Shown here: positions 1 through 8,973 of the stretch, piece by piece
How positions within the stretch are numbered: position 1 is the first letter of the stretch
How the letters are laid out: each line of letters opens with the position of its first letter
NCBI GenBank assembly: GCA_017792345.1
Contig: CP051228.1
Location: 3,502,148 to 3,566,147 of the forward strand
Length of the DNA: 64,000 bases
Direction: 5' to 3'
Source: Mesoflavibacter sp.
Lineage (GTDB): Bacteria; Pseudomonadota; Alphaproteobacteria; UBA8366; Aestuariispiraceae
The notes under the pieces: generated by a model
Told to the model about the DNA's origin: nothing
The model's input: the letters and a program-made list of their open reading frames with translations, nothing else
Databases searched by the model: none
Position numbers and translations under genes: made by a program

Positions 1-113
1 GTCCCCGACCCGGCGTATCAAATGCTGTGACGCATCGGGGCTCGCACCCGGCCCCGGTAGCAGATATCACGGGGCTCGTCTCCGATGAGCGATATAACGA
101 ACTGGCGGCAGAC

Positions 114-1046
114 ATGACACAAAGCGTAACCCCCCTTTCCCCGCATGCTGCCGCGACGGCCGGTATTCCCTGGGCCGGTATCCTGGCCGGGTTGGCGGCC
201 ACTGCAATCTGGGGCGCCTGGCCCGTCGCGTCTCGCTTCGGGGTTCAGCAGACGCTGACCCCGATGGATCTGACCATGCTGCGGTTCCTGGTGGCGGGTG
301 TGTTGTTGCTGCCCATCGTGTTGCGTCGCGGACATGGCGGGCTTGGCTGGGGCCGTGCCATTGTGCTGGCCGTCGGTGCAGGGGCCCCCTACATGCTGGT
401 CACGTCCAGCGGATTCACTTTTGCGCCCGCCGGTCATGGCGGTCTGATCATCCCCGGCTTCATGTTGACCACGTCGACGATCGTCGGCTGGTTCGTCCTG
501 AAAGATGCACCGGACCGCATGCGCTGGCTCGGCCTTGCCATCGTCCTGACCGGCATTCTGACCATGGCCAGCGCCGCCGTCCTGGATACGACCGGTTTCG
601 ATGCCTTATGGAAGGGGCATCTGCTGTTCGCCTGTGGCGGTCTACTGTGGGCCAGCTATACCGTTGCCAGCCGGAAATGGTCGGTGGAGCCGCTGCACGC
701 GACGGCGCTGGTCTCCGTTCTGTCGCTGGTCATGTTCGCCCCGATCTACCTGATCCGGCGGGGTACCGCATTCCTGGATGCGCCGGTCGGCGAACTGGTT
801 TTTCAAGGCCTGGCTCAGGGCGTGTTCTCCGCCGTCCTGGCGCTGATCTTCTATACCAAGGCCGTGTCCATCCTGGGCGCGGGCCGCGCCGCAGTGTTCG
901 GTGCCCTGGTCCCGGGTCTGGCGGCGCTGTTCGCCTATCCGGCGCTGGGAGAGGTCCCGTCCGTGCGGCATCTGATCGGCCTTGGTCTCGTCGCGGCCGG
1001 CACGATCCTCGCCCTTGGGATTCTGACACGGCGGCGTCGCGCCTAG
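114..1046 (+). CDS. EamA/DMT-superfamily transporter
   Basis: Inner-membrane drug/metabolite transporter of the EamA (RhaT/RarD-like) family, probably an exporter of an unknown small metabolite. The protein has about ten hydrophobic segments arranged as two EamA repeats: the first opens with AATAIWGAWPVASRFGV and the second with FACGGLLWASYTVASRKW. It ends in a basic RRRRA tail, as is usual for the family. The open frame extends upstream to a GTG at 27, but the ATG at 114 starts shortly before the first membrane segment and gives a normal length of about 310 residues, so I prefer it. Malate synthase follows on the same strand after 119 bases. The substrate cannot be read from sequence. Confidence 0.85.
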   Translation: MTQSVTPLSPHAAATAGIPWAGILAGLAATAIWGAWPVASRFGVQQTLTPMDLTMLRFLVAGVLLLPIVLRRGHGGLGWGRAIVLAVGAGAPYMLVTSSGFTFAPAGHGGLIIPGFMLTTSTIVGWFVLKDAPDRMRWLGLAIVLTGILTMASAAVLDTTGFDALWKGHLLFACGGLLWASYTVASRKWSVEPLHATALVSVLSLVMFAPIYLIRRGTAFLDAPVGELVFQGLAQGVFSAVLALIFYTKAVSILGAGRAAVFGALVPGLAALFAYPALGEVPSVRHLIGLGLVAAGTILALGILTRRRRA

Positions 1047-1165
1047 GGCTGCGACAAGACTTCCCTTTTTCGGGTCTTGGAAACCGTTCCGTCTGTCGGT
1101 AACGTCGCTGGAATGCTGCACCGCAGAACAGAAACAACATTGCCAGCCCCGGGGGAATTGAAATC

Positions 1166-2782
1166 ATGTCCGCAAACGACCTAGCCGCTGCCGCGACCGG
1201 CGTCCGCCTGACCGGTGAAATGAAGCCGGGTTTCGCCGAAATTCTGACAGATGAGGCGGTCGGCTTCGTGGCGACGCTGGAACGCAAGTTCGGGGCCCGC
1301 CGCAAGGAGTTGCTGGCCTTGCGAGAGGCGCGTCAGGCCCGGATCGACGCCGGCGAATTGCCGGACTTCCTGCCGGAGACTGCGGACATTCGGAACGGCG
1401 ATTGGAAGATCGCCCCGCTGCCCGAGGATCTGAAGGATCGGCGCGTCGAGATCACCGGCCCGACGGATCGCAAGATGGTGATCAACGCCCTGAACTCCGG
1501 CGCCTATGTCTTCATGGCGGATTTGGAAGATTCCAACTGTCCGACCTGGGACAACATGATCGGCGGGCAGATCAATCTGCGCGACGCGGTGGCGCGCAAG
1601 ATCGCCTTCGACGATCCGAAGTCCGGCAAATCCTATGCGCTGAACGACAAGACCGCGGTCCTGCTGGTCCGGCCGCGCGGCTGGCATCTGGAAGAAAAAC
1701 ATATCCTGGTCGACGGACAGGCGGCCTCCGGCGGTATCGTCGATTTCGCGCTCTACTTCTTCCACAACCACGCCGAGGCGAAGGCCCGGGGGACCGGTCC
1801 CTATTTCTATCTGCCCAAGATGGAAAGCCATCTGGAGGCCCGCCTGTGGAACGAGATTTTCGTCGAGGCGCAACGGCTGCTGGGCGTGCCGAATGGGACG
1901 ATCCGGGCCACGGTCCTGATCGAAACCATCCTGGCCGCCTTCGAAATGGACGAGATCCTGTATGAATTGCGCGACCATTCGGCGGGCCTGAACTGCGGGC
2001 GTTGGGACTATATTTTCTCGATCATCAAGAAATTCCGGCGTAATCCGGACTTTGTCATGCCCGACCGGTCGATGGTCACGATGACGGTGCCGAATATGCG
2101 CGCTTACTCCCTGCTGGCGGTCAAGACCTGCCACAAGCGCGGCGCGCCCTGCATCGGCGGTATGGCGGCGCAGATCCCTGTGAAGGGCGATGAGGCCGCG
2201 AATGCCGAAGCCTTCGCAAAGGTGAAGGCCGACAAGGAACGCGAGGCGAATGACGGCCATGACGGCAGCTGGGTCGCCCATCCGGGTCTGGTCCCAGTGG
2301 CGCTGGCGGCGTTCAACGCGGCGATGAAGGGGCAGAACCAGATCGATCGTCAGCGCGACGACGTGTCGATCTCCGCCGCCGATCTGCTGTCGGTGCCGGA
2401 AGGCGCGATCACGGAAACGGGCGTGCGCACCAATATCCAGGTCGGCGTGCGCTATACCGAAGCGTGGTTGGGGGGCAATGGCTGCGTGCCGCTGTTCAAT
2501 CTGATGGAGGACGCCGCGACCGCCGAGATTTCGCGCGCCCAGCTTTGGCAATGGGCGAAACACGGCGCCAAGACCGCCGACGGCAAGGTCCTGAGCCGGG
2601 AATCCGTTTCTCAGATGATTGCCGAGGAAATGGACAAGATTCGGGCCGAGGCCGGGGGCGACCTGTCCGGCACCAAATTCGAGCAGGCCGGCAGCCTGTT
2701 CGAACAGATGGCACTGGCCGAGGATTTCCCGACCTTTCTGACCCTGCCGGCCTATGAAATGGTGCTGGGCGACGGCGGTTGA
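1166..2782 (+). CDS. aceB: Malate synthase A
   Basis: Condenses glyoxylate with acetyl-CoA to malate in the glyoxylate shunt (cytoplasm). Its 538 residues match the A isoform (about 530) rather than the G isoform (about 720). Family motifs include GPTDRKMVINALNSGA, FMADLEDSNCPTWDN, LLVRPRGWHLEEKH, LPKMESHLEARLWNE, the catalytic-barrel segment TVLIETILAAFEMDEIL and HSAGLNCGRWDY. The C-terminal domain contains GGNGCVPLFNLMEDAATAEISR, which carries the catalytic aspartate region. The start ATG has a G-rich stretch (GGGGGAA) about 8 bases upstream. No isocitrate lyase gene is adjacent. The gene appears monocistronic; trkH follows after 54 bases. Confidence 0.95.
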   Translation: MSANDLAAAATGVRLTGEMKPGFAEILTDEAVGFVATLERKFGARRKELLALREARQARIDAGELPDFLPETADIRNGDWKIAPLPEDLKDRRVEITGPTDRKMVINALNSGAYVFMADLEDSNCPTWDNMIGGQINLRDAVARKIAFDDPKSGKSYALNDKTAVLLVRPRGWHLEEKHILVDGQAASGGIVDFALYFFHNHAEAKARGTGPYFYLPKMESHLEARLWNEIFVEAQRLLGVPNGTIRATVLIETILAAFEMDEILYELRDHSAGLNCGRWDYIFSIIKKFRRNPDFVMPDRSMVTMTVPNMRAYSLLAVKTCHKRGAPCIGGMAAQIPVKGDEAANAEAFAKVKADKEREANDGHDGSWVAHPGLVPVALAAFNAAMKGQNQIDRQRDDVSISAADLLSVPEGAITETGVRTNIQVGVRYTEAWLGGNGCVPLFNLMEDAATAEISRAQLWQWAKHGAKTADGKVLSRESVSQMIAEEMDKIRAEAGGDLSGTKFEQAGSLFEQMALAEDFPTFLTLPAYEMVLGDGG

Positions 2783-2836
2783 TCGGACGCTAATCGGCCG
2801 CTGGTCAAAATGCCGGGACGGGCGTAAATCGATCCC

Positions 2837-4285
2837 ATGATCGAGATCAGACCTGTCGTCCATGTCTTGGGTTGGCTTTCCATCCTGGTCGGCCTTTTCA
2901 TGGCGATTCCGGCCGCTGTGGATCTGGCGGCCGGCAGTCCGGATTGGATACCCTTCGCGGAATCGGCATGTTTCGCGGCTGGCCTTGGCCTCATTCTGTC
3001 CCTTGCGACCTGGACACGGGGCAGTGCGCTGAAACTGGATCTGCGGCAGGCGTTTCTGGCGACCATCCTGGGATGGATTCTGGTCGCCGGGCTGGGTGCC
3101 CTGCCGATGCTCAGCCTGGGCGTCGGCTTCACCGACGCGTTGTTCGAGGCCATGTCGGGGATCACGACGACCGGGTCGACGGTGCTGACCGGTCTCGACG
3201 GGCTGCCGCCTGGATTGCTGTTATGGCGCGCCTTGCTGCAATGGATCGGCGGGATCGGGATCATCGCCGTGGCCGTCCTGATCCTGCCGCTGCTGCGGGT
3301 CGGCGGTATGCAGATCTTCAAGATTGAAAGCTCGGATACCTCCTCGGAGAAAGTGGCAGGGGTGCTGGCGACCTTGTCGTTGCTGCTGGCGGTCTATGCC
3401 TCGCTGACCGCGATCTGCACCGGGCTCTATGCGATTTTCGGCATGTCGTTGTTTGACGCTCTGACACATGCCTTCTCAACCGTCTCGACGGGCGGGTTCT
3501 CGACGCACGATGCGTCCTTCGGCCATTTTCAGTCGCCGATCCTACATTGGACCGGCATCGTCTTCATGATCGCGGGCGCCTTGCCGTTCGTTCTGTATCT
3601 CAGAACGATCCGGCGGGATCGCAGGGCGCTGCTCCGGGACAGCCAAGTCCGCGCGTTCCTTGCGTTTATGGCGGCGGTAATCGGTGTTGCCGCGGTCGCC
3701 CATAGTGTGATCAACGACCTGCCCTTCGGTACGGCGTTGACCGACGCCGCGTTCAACATCGTCTCCGTCGTGACGACGACCGGGTTTGCGTCGCAGGACT
3801 ACACCACATGGGGCGCGGGGGCGGCAGGGCTTTTCCTGATCCTGACTTTTGTCGGCGGATGTACCGGGTCGACTTCCGGGGCGATCAAGATTTTCCGATA
3901 TCAGATCCTTTGGCGCGTGGTGCGCAATCATGTGAAACGCCTGTTCAGCCCGAACCGGGTGGTCCGTCCGACCTATCAGGGCAGGGTCGTCGATGATGCC
4001 CTTGTTCTGTCCGTCATGGCGTTCCTGGCGGTCTTTATCGCGACCATCGCGGCGACGTTTCTCGTCCTTGCCCTTCTGGGCTTGGATACGCTGACAGCCT
4101 TTACCGCCGCCGCGACCGCCGTAACCAATGTCGGCCCGGGCCTCGGTCCGACCATCGGTCCGGCGGGCAACTTCGCCCCCCTGCCGGACGCGGCCAAACT
4201 TGCACTGACGGGCGCCATGTTGGCCGGCCGGCTGGAAATCCTGGCGCTTTTGGTGATTTTCGACCGGGATTTCTGGGTGCGGTGA
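2837..4285 (+). CDS. trkH: TrkH-family potassium uptake protein
   Basis: Membrane subunit of a Trk/Ktr-type K+ uptake system. The 482-residue protein has four membrane-pore-membrane repeats with readable selectivity-filter loops: MSGITTTGSTVLTG, AFSTVSTGGFSTHD, IVSVVTTTGFASQD and AATAVTNVGPGLGP. The last loop is the most divergent, as is common in TrkH. The partner TrkA (NAD-binding gating subunit) is not in this window, so it must be encoded elsewhere. The gene converges on the aldo/keto reductase with only three bases between the two stop codons. Confidence 0.93.
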   Translation: MIEIRPVVHVLGWLSILVGLFMAIPAAVDLAAGSPDWIPFAESACFAAGLGLILSLATWTRGSALKLDLRQAFLATILGWILVAGLGALPMLSLGVGFTDALFEAMSGITTTGSTVLTGLDGLPPGLLLWRALLQWIGGIGIIAVAVLILPLLRVGGMQIFKIESSDTSSEKVAGVLATLSLLLAVYASLTAICTGLYAIFGMSLFDALTHAFSTVSTGGFSTHDASFGHFQSPILHWTGIVFMIAGALPFVLYLRTIRRDRRALLRDSQVRAFLAFMAAVIGVAAVAHSVINDLPFGTALTDAAFNIVSVVTTTGFASQDYTTWGAGAAGLFLILTFVGGCTGSTSGAIKIFRYQILWRVVRNHVKRLFSPNRVVRPTYQGRVVDDALVLSVMAFLAVFIATIAATFLVLALLGLDTLTAFTAAATAVTNVGPGLGPTIGPAGNFAPLPDAAKLALTGAMLAGRLEILALLVIFDRDFWVR

Positions 4286-4288
4286 GCC

Positions 4289-5323
4289 TTATACCATCGG
4301 CGGGTTCAAGCGCGCGAACGCCTCCTGGCGGCAATAGGGAAAGTGAGGATAGGGGGCCTCGGTCCCACTAGCCTGATTCAGCAGGTCCATATGGCCGTCC
4401 GACAGCGTCCAACCGACCGCACCCAGATTGTCACGCAATTGCGCTTCGTTCCGGGCGCCCAGAATAACGGAAGACACAGTCGGCCGGCGCGTCAGCCAGT
4501 TGATCGCGATCTGGGGGACACTGCGCCCGGTCTCGTGAGATATCGTCTCCAAAGCGTCGAGAACTGTGAACAGTTTCGTCTCGTCGACCGGCGGGCCAAA
4601 TCCGGCAGTTTCATGGAGGCGGCTCCCGGGCGGCAAGGCCTGTCCCCGCTTCAGTTTTCCGGTCAGACGGCCCCAGCCGAGGGGGCTCCAGACCAGCGCG
4701 CCAAGCCCTTGATCGGCGGAGAGCGGCATCAGGTCCCATTCATAGTCCCGTCCGATCAACGAGTAATACACCTGGTTCGCGACATAGCGGGGATAGCCGT
4801 ACCGATCGGCCGCGGCCTGGCTTTTCATGATCTCCCAGCCCGCGAAATTCGAAACGCCGGTGTAGCGAACCTTGCCGCTACGGACGACCTCGTCCAACGC
4901 GGACAGGACCTCTTCCACCGGTGTCGCCGCATCGAAGGCGTGAAGTTGCAGGATGTCGATCCAATCCGTGCGCAGTCGGCGCAGGGCCGCCTCGACTGAA
5001 ATCAGAATCCGCGCCCGGCTGGTGCCGGCCTCATTCGGACCGTCCCCCATTGGCAGCCCGATCTTTGTCGAAATCAACACTTTCTGCCGGCGCCCCTCCA
5101 GGGCGGCGCCGAGAACGCCTTCTGACGCCCCGTTCGAATAAACATCCGCAGTGTCGAATAGAGAGACGCCGGCATCCAGGCATAGATCAATCAGTCGTGT
5201 TGCCTCGGTGACGTCTGACGTCCCCCAAGCCCCGAACAGTGGGCCACTGCCCGCGAAAGTGCCGGTGCCAAAACTCAGCACTGGGACATCCAATCCAGAG
5301 CGACCCAGTTTCCGATATTCCAT
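4289..5323 (-). CDS. Aldo/keto reductase
   Basis: NADPH-dependent oxidoreductase of the aldo/keto reductase superfamily, with a TIM barrel and a cytoplasmic location. The catalytic tetrad is visible: Asp and Tyr in SLFDTADVYSNGASE, Lys in VLISTKIGLP and His in DILQLHAFD. The C-terminal cofactor segment SVILGARNEAQLRDNLGA is also present. I place the start at the ATG at 5323, which follows a strong AAGGAGG site by about seven bases; a longer frame adds nine residues without a ribosome site. The gene is transcribed divergently from a LysR regulator 91 bases away, which suggests that regulator controls it. The substrate is unknown. Confidence 0.92.
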   Translation of the reverse strand: MEYRKLGRSGLDVPVLSFGTGTFAGSGPLFGAWGTSDVTEATRLIDLCLDAGVSLFDTADVYSNGASEGVLGAALEGRRQKVLISTKIGLPMGDGPNEAGTSRARILISVEAALRRLRTDWIDILQLHAFDAATPVEEVLSALDEVVRSGKVRYTGVSNFAGWEIMKSQAAADRYGYPRYVANQVYYSLIGRDYEWDLMPLSADQGLGALVWSPLGWGRLTGKLKRGQALPPGSRLHETAGFGPPVDETKLFTVLDALETISHETGRSVPQIAINWLTRRPTVSSVILGARNEAQLRDNLGAVGWTLSDGHMDLLNQASGTEAPYPHFPYCRQEAFARLNPPMV

Positions 5324-5367
5324 ATCTGCCTCCTTGGTTGAGACAGACATTTGGTATGGAATAATTT

Positions 5368-5413
5368 ATGAACTATAAGGAAGAACATGAACTATGAAGT
5401 GAAGTAAATTCAC
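5368..5413. promoter_or_regulatory. Candidate LysR operator region between AKR and lysR genes
   Basis: The 91-base divergent spacer contains two exact copies of ATGAACTAT (5368-5376 and 5387-5395), 19 bases apart. These are followed by the inverted repeat GTGAA-GTAAA-TTCAC (5399-5413), which fits the T-N11-A pattern of LysR-type sites. The last element lies directly in front of the lysR start codon, where an autoregulatory site is expected. Binding has not been shown; the call rests on position and symmetry. Confidence 0.45.
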
Positions 5414-5414
5414 A

Positions 5415-6320
5415 ATGCGGCATCAAGCGGTCGACCGGACCGGTCAGATGGAAATCTTTGCCCGCGTGGTGGAAACCGGCAGCTTTTCCGCCGCGGCCCA
5501 TCAACTGAAGATCGCGCCGTCGACGGTCAGTAAGCTGATCGGGCGGCTGGAATCTCGCCTGCGTACCCGATTGTTTCAACGATCTACCCGGGGGCTACAT
5601 CTGACCGATGAAGGAAAAGCCTTCTATCGGCGATGCACGGCAATCCTGAATGATATCGCCGCGGCGGAGGAAGAGGCGGCGGCCGGGGATGTTCCCACCG
5701 GGCGCTTGCGGGTCAGCGTTAATGTGCCGGTCGGTCACGCATTCCTACTACCGGCCATTCCGGCCTTTACCGCACGATATCCGCAAGTCTGCCTGGATCT
5801 TGTTCTGACGGATGGGATTGACGATCTTGTGACCGGCGGCGCGGATATTGCGATCCGTACGGGCCCGTTGCCTGCCTCGAGCCTGATTGCCCGAAAGCTT
5901 GGGGACAGTCGTCTCTGCGTCGTCGGATCTCCGGTCTATTTTGAATGGTCAGGCACTCCAAATCGGCCGGCAGATTTGGAAGCGCACTCCTGTTTGGATT
6001 TCACCTTTCCGCGGGAAGAGACAGGATGGCCCTTCCGCATCGACGGGGGGCGGCGCATGGTTAGGCCCAAGGGAAAGCTGCGGGGGGCTGATGGGGAGAC
6101 CGTAAGGCGACTGGCCCTTTCCGGTGCGGGGATCGCGCGGTTGGCGGAATTTCAGGTCGCGCAGGATATTGCTAGCGGCGATCTTGTTGAGGTCTTGCGC
6201 GACTTCGATTCCGGTGATCGGTTGGATGTTCACGTAGTCTATGCCGGAAGCGCCCGTCAATTGCCGGCCCGGGCGCGGGTCTTTATCGACTTTCTTGTTC
6301 AATCGGTTCGGATTTCCTGA
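5415..6320 (+). CDS. LysR-family transcriptional regulator
   Basis: DNA-binding regulator of 301 residues. The N-terminal winged helix-turn-helix reads MEIFARVVETGSFSAAAHQL followed by STVSKLIGRLESRLRTRLFQR. The C-terminal part is a periplasmic-binding-protein-like effector domain with the CrgA/AaeR-like segment GRLRVSVNVPVGHAFLLPAIP and DLVLTDGIDDLVTGGADIAIR. The gene is divergent from the aldo/keto reductase, so that gene is its likely target. Its 3-prime end overlaps the convergent glycosyltransferase gene by 38 bases. The inducer is unknown. Confidence 0.93.
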   Translation: MRHQAVDRTGQMEIFARVVETGSFSAAAHQLKIAPSTVSKLIGRLESRLRTRLFQRSTRGLHLTDEGKAFYRRCTAILNDIAAAEEEAAAGDVPTGRLRVSVNVPVGHAFLLPAIPAFTARYPQVCLDLVLTDGIDDLVTGGADIAIRTGPLPASSLIARKLGDSRLCVVGSPVYFEWSGTPNRPADLEAHSCLDFTFPREETGWPFRIDGGRRMVRPKGKLRGADGETVRRLALSGAGIARLAEFQVAQDIASGDLVEVLRDFDSGDRLDVHVVYAGSARQLPARARVFIDFLVQSVRIS

Positions 6321-7107
6321 CCGCCGCTGTTTTCTGGGCCTCTTCGGCGATCCACTTCATCCGGTGGGGATGCGCGTCGTTTTTGGGGTTGAGCCGGTAA
6401 TAGCTGGTTGCCTTGCGCGACTCTCCGGCCCGGAAATGGCGTTTCAGCGTGTCGAAGATCAGTCGGTCCGGCGGCAGGTGGATATTGTCCTTGGACCCGG
6501 AGATCGACCAAAGCCGCAGGACCGGTTCGCAGGCCACCTTGTCTATCATCAGGCAATTCGGATCGACGAAGCCGTCCAGTACCTTGGCGTAGACGCCGCG
6601 GCCGGGGCCGACGGATTCCCAACGGTCTAGGCAGGCCGGCAGGTCCGTTCCCGGATCGACATACCAGCGATAGCAATAGGCCCAGTCTTTTCCGGCGATG
6701 GCCTCGCGCAGATGGAACAGATGGGATTCGTGCAGCCAATTGTCGTCGTCCAGATAGGCGACATAGCGGCTGTGGGCCAGATAGCTCATCACCGTGCGCA
6801 GCGCCCCGCAATCCAACGCCGCATGCATACCGCCGCTCCGGTTCGACGTCGAATATCCGGGATCGACGACGGTTATCTGGACATTGTCGGGACATTCCTG
6901 TTTCAGCGTGTCCAGCATGCCGCGGGGCGCATCGGCCGGACAGTCCACGCCGATCAGAACCTGGATACGCCCGACACCGCGTTGCCCGAATACGGATCGG
7001 ACGGCCTGCGGCAGCGTTTCGCGCAGCACGGTCGGAATGACGATCGCGGCGTCGAAACGCGGGGTGTTGCCGGGCGGCGGATGGTCGGGATCCGGAATGC
7101 CTGCCAT
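6283..7107 (-). CDS. Family-2-like glycosyltransferase, last gene of the TerY-P operon
   Basis: Predicted GT-A-fold nucleotide-sugar transferase of 274 residues. The N-terminus has AAIVIPTVLRETLPQAVRSVF (about 20-40), typical of family-2 enzymes. A metal-binding DxD equivalent lies in YVAYLDDDNWLHESHL (Asp120-122), preceded by YSTSNRSGGMHAALD. No membrane segment is evident, so it is probably cytoplasmic. A site resembling AAGGT precedes the ATG. The gene starts 18 bases after the kinase-like gene, on the same strand, and so belongs to the vWA-PP2C-kinase operon. A transferase is not part of the core triad as I know it. Donor and acceptor are unknown. A general GT-A-fold protein of other function is possible. 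Confidence 0.75.
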   Translation of the reverse strand: MAGIPDPDHPPPGNTPRFDAAIVIPTVLRETLPQAVRSVFGQRGVGRIQVLIGVDCPADAPRGMLDTLKQECPDNVQITVVDPGYSTSNRSGGMHAALDCGALRTVMSYLAHSRYVAYLDDDNWLHESHLFHLREAIAGKDWAYCYRWYVDPGTDLPACLDRWESVGPGRGVYAKVLDGFVDPNCLMIDKVACEPVLRLWSISGSKDNIHLPPDRLIFDTLKRHFRAGESRKATSYYRLNPKNDAHPHRMKWIAEEAQKTAAVRKSEPIEQESR

Positions 7108-7125
7108 CGTACCTTGCCTCTGGAC

Positions 7126-8964
7126 CTATCCGGCCGCCGGGGCGGGGGTCAGGAAGCCACCCGCCGCCGCGCCGATCGTCCGCGCCCGTTTCGGGGCCGG
7201 CTTGATGCGGACAGACCCCGTGTCGGAAGCATGCAACTCGACGATGACACGGCTTTCAGGTTGATCGAAAGGAAAGGCGGCGGTGCCCCGAAGCCGCTGT
7301 GCCGGAACAGTCACAAGTAGGGTACCGGTCAGACTGTCGATCAGGGACAGCGCCGGGATTCGGCCGGGCTTTTCCGCGGTCAGAATCAATCGCGCCGGTC
7401 GCAATCCGTGCCATCCGCCCTCGACACGATAGGAGATCGACGTCGGCGTCGGTCCGGCTGCTGCATCGACCGGCGGGGGCGCTATGGAGCGGGCCGAGGG
7501 CATCAGCAGAGGCACATGCCGCTCCGCCTCGATCAGGACCGGCACCGGCCGGGCTGTCGGCGTCGGTGCGGGCGGAATATCCAGCGCGGCGGCGGCAATG
7601 CGGCGGACGGAGGCCGGGATCGTCTCCCCCTCGATATGCTCATGCCGGAAAAGCCGACCGTCCAGCAGTTGCGGCAGATCGTCGGCCAGGGCCGCGAGGC
7701 CCTGCACATCCTCAGGGTGCCGCTCCAACGCGGCCTGCCAGCGGTCCGCGGCGTCGATGGCGTCGCGCAACTCCGTCATGCGGTCGTGCAGGTGTTTCAG
7801 ATCGGCGGCGCGGGCCAGAACCGGGTTCTCGAACCACAGTTCGACGGCCATGCGCGTATCACCCCGCGCCATGGCCCGCTCGAAGGCCAGGATCAGCGGC
7901 GCGAACGGATCGCGGGCGGTGGGCGGTGCCGGGAAGGGATCGGGCAAGCCAGCCTCCGCCCGGGCGCACCAGGGGCAAGCCTTTAGCGCGGCATCGTGAT
8001 GGTGGTGCGGTTTGCGGGCGCAGCTTTCCAGATCGGCCAGCGCGATGCACAGCGCCTCTTGCCATTCGGCGGCGCTGGGCCGGGCATCCGGGTCCTTGTG
8101 TCCGGCGATGAAGGCGCGCCGGAACAGGGCGGCCAGGCCGGGGGCCAATTCGTCCGGCGCGACCATGCCCGGTACCGGCCGAAGTTTCGCGCCAGGCCGG
8201 AACGGCCAGTCGCCGCTGCGGATCAGTTGATCGCGCGGCGGTGGGTCGCCCGCGCCCATCCATTCCCCGGTCCAGGGATGGGCGCCGGTCAGCAGGTGAT
8301 AGATCAGGACCGCCAGGCCGAACCGGTCCGACCGGACGTCGCGTGGGTGCTCGTCGAACCGCCGGCCGATCCATTCCGGCGCGGTATGGCCTTCGCTGCC
8401 GACCGTGCACAGATGGGCCACACCGTCCGGCCCGTCAATCTGCACGGAATCGCAGTCGATCATTGTCGCAAGTGCGCGTCCGCCGACCAGAATATTCTCC
8501 GGCCTGACGTCGCCGACCACGATGTCCAGATCGTGCAGATAGTCGAACAGGAAAGCGACATTGGCGGCGACGGCATGCAGGAAATGCCAATCCATCTCCG
8601 CCGCCCGGCGCGCCCGCAGTTTCGGATTGGCCAACGCGGTCAGGCTGCGGGCGTCGGCGACGGCGGGCAGGATCGTTCCTGCCGCGTCTCCAGCCGCGTT
8701 CCAGACCGTTGAGACCGGCCAGGCGAAGTTCACATGCCTTGCATCCAGGGACGGGTCCTGCGGCGCCAGGGCCGGCAGAACCCTCAATTTCGCGCGCAGC
8801 CGAGCGGAGGGCGCATGGTGCAGCTTGATCAGCCGTCCGGGATCGTTGGCGTCGCGGAAAACCGTGGCTTCGCCGCTGTCGCCGATCCGCTCTCCCAGAG
8901 AGAGCCGCACCCCGTTATCGTCAAACAGGTCGGGTCGGGGAATGTTCGACGGTCGGATCGCCAT
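7126..8964 (-). CDS. Ser/Thr protein-kinase-like protein with zinc-ribbon-like motif (TerY-P triad kinase)
   Basis: A 612-residue protein with an N-terminal kinase fold. Features are a degenerate glycine loop GERIGDSGEATVF (24-36), the likely ATP lysine in RLIKLHH (K47), and a catalytic loop VVGDVRPENIL (D152, N157). IDCDS (169-173) stands in the DFG position, with TAPEW (194-198) and SDRFG (212-216) after it. HRD is replaced by VGD, and DFG by DCD. A Cys/His cluster follows the kinase (C315, a HHHH run at 320-323, C330 and C333 in CPWC), as expected for the zinc ribbon of TerY-P kinases. The rest is an Ala/Pro-rich linker and a beta-rich C-terminal domain. It lies 9 bases after the PP2C gene. 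Catalytic activity is probable but not certain. Confidence 0.82.
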   Translation of the reverse strand: MAIRPSNIPRPDLFDDNGVRLSLGERIGDSGEATVFRDANDPGRLIKLHHAPSARLRAKLRVLPALAPQDPSLDARHVNFAWPVSTVWNAAGDAAGTILPAVADARSLTALANPKLRARRAAEMDWHFLHAVAANVAFLFDYLHDLDIVVGDVRPENILVGGRALATMIDCDSVQIDGPDGVAHLCTVGSEGHTAPEWIGRRFDEHPRDVRSDRFGLAVLIYHLLTGAHPWTGEWMGAGDPPPRDQLIRSGDWPFRPGAKLRPVPGMVAPDELAPGLAALFRRAFIAGHKDPDARPSAAEWQEALCIALADLESCARKPHHHHDAALKACPWCARAEAGLPDPFPAPPTARDPFAPLILAFERAMARGDTRMAVELWFENPVLARAADLKHLHDRMTELRDAIDAADRWQAALERHPEDVQGLAALADDLPQLLDGRLFRHEHIEGETIPASVRRIAAAALDIPPAPTPTARPVPVLIEAERHVPLLMPSARSIAPPPVDAAAGPTPTSISYRVEGGWHGLRPARLILTAEKPGRIPALSLIDSLTGTLLVTVPAQRLRGTAAFPFDQPESRVIVELHASDTGSVRIKPAPKRARTIGAAAGGFLTPAPAAG

Positions 8965-8973
8965 TGCCGCGCC

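Noticed and set aside
1050-1085. CAAGAC...GTCTTG hairpin after the EamA gene as terminator
   Set aside because: The stem is short, with a bulge and the T-run in the loop rather than after the stem.
1181-2863. Long open frame antisense to malate synthase
   Set aside because: Product is Arg/His/Gln-rich with no family features, while the sense strand encodes a complete malate synthase. It is a codon-bias shadow of high-GC DNA.
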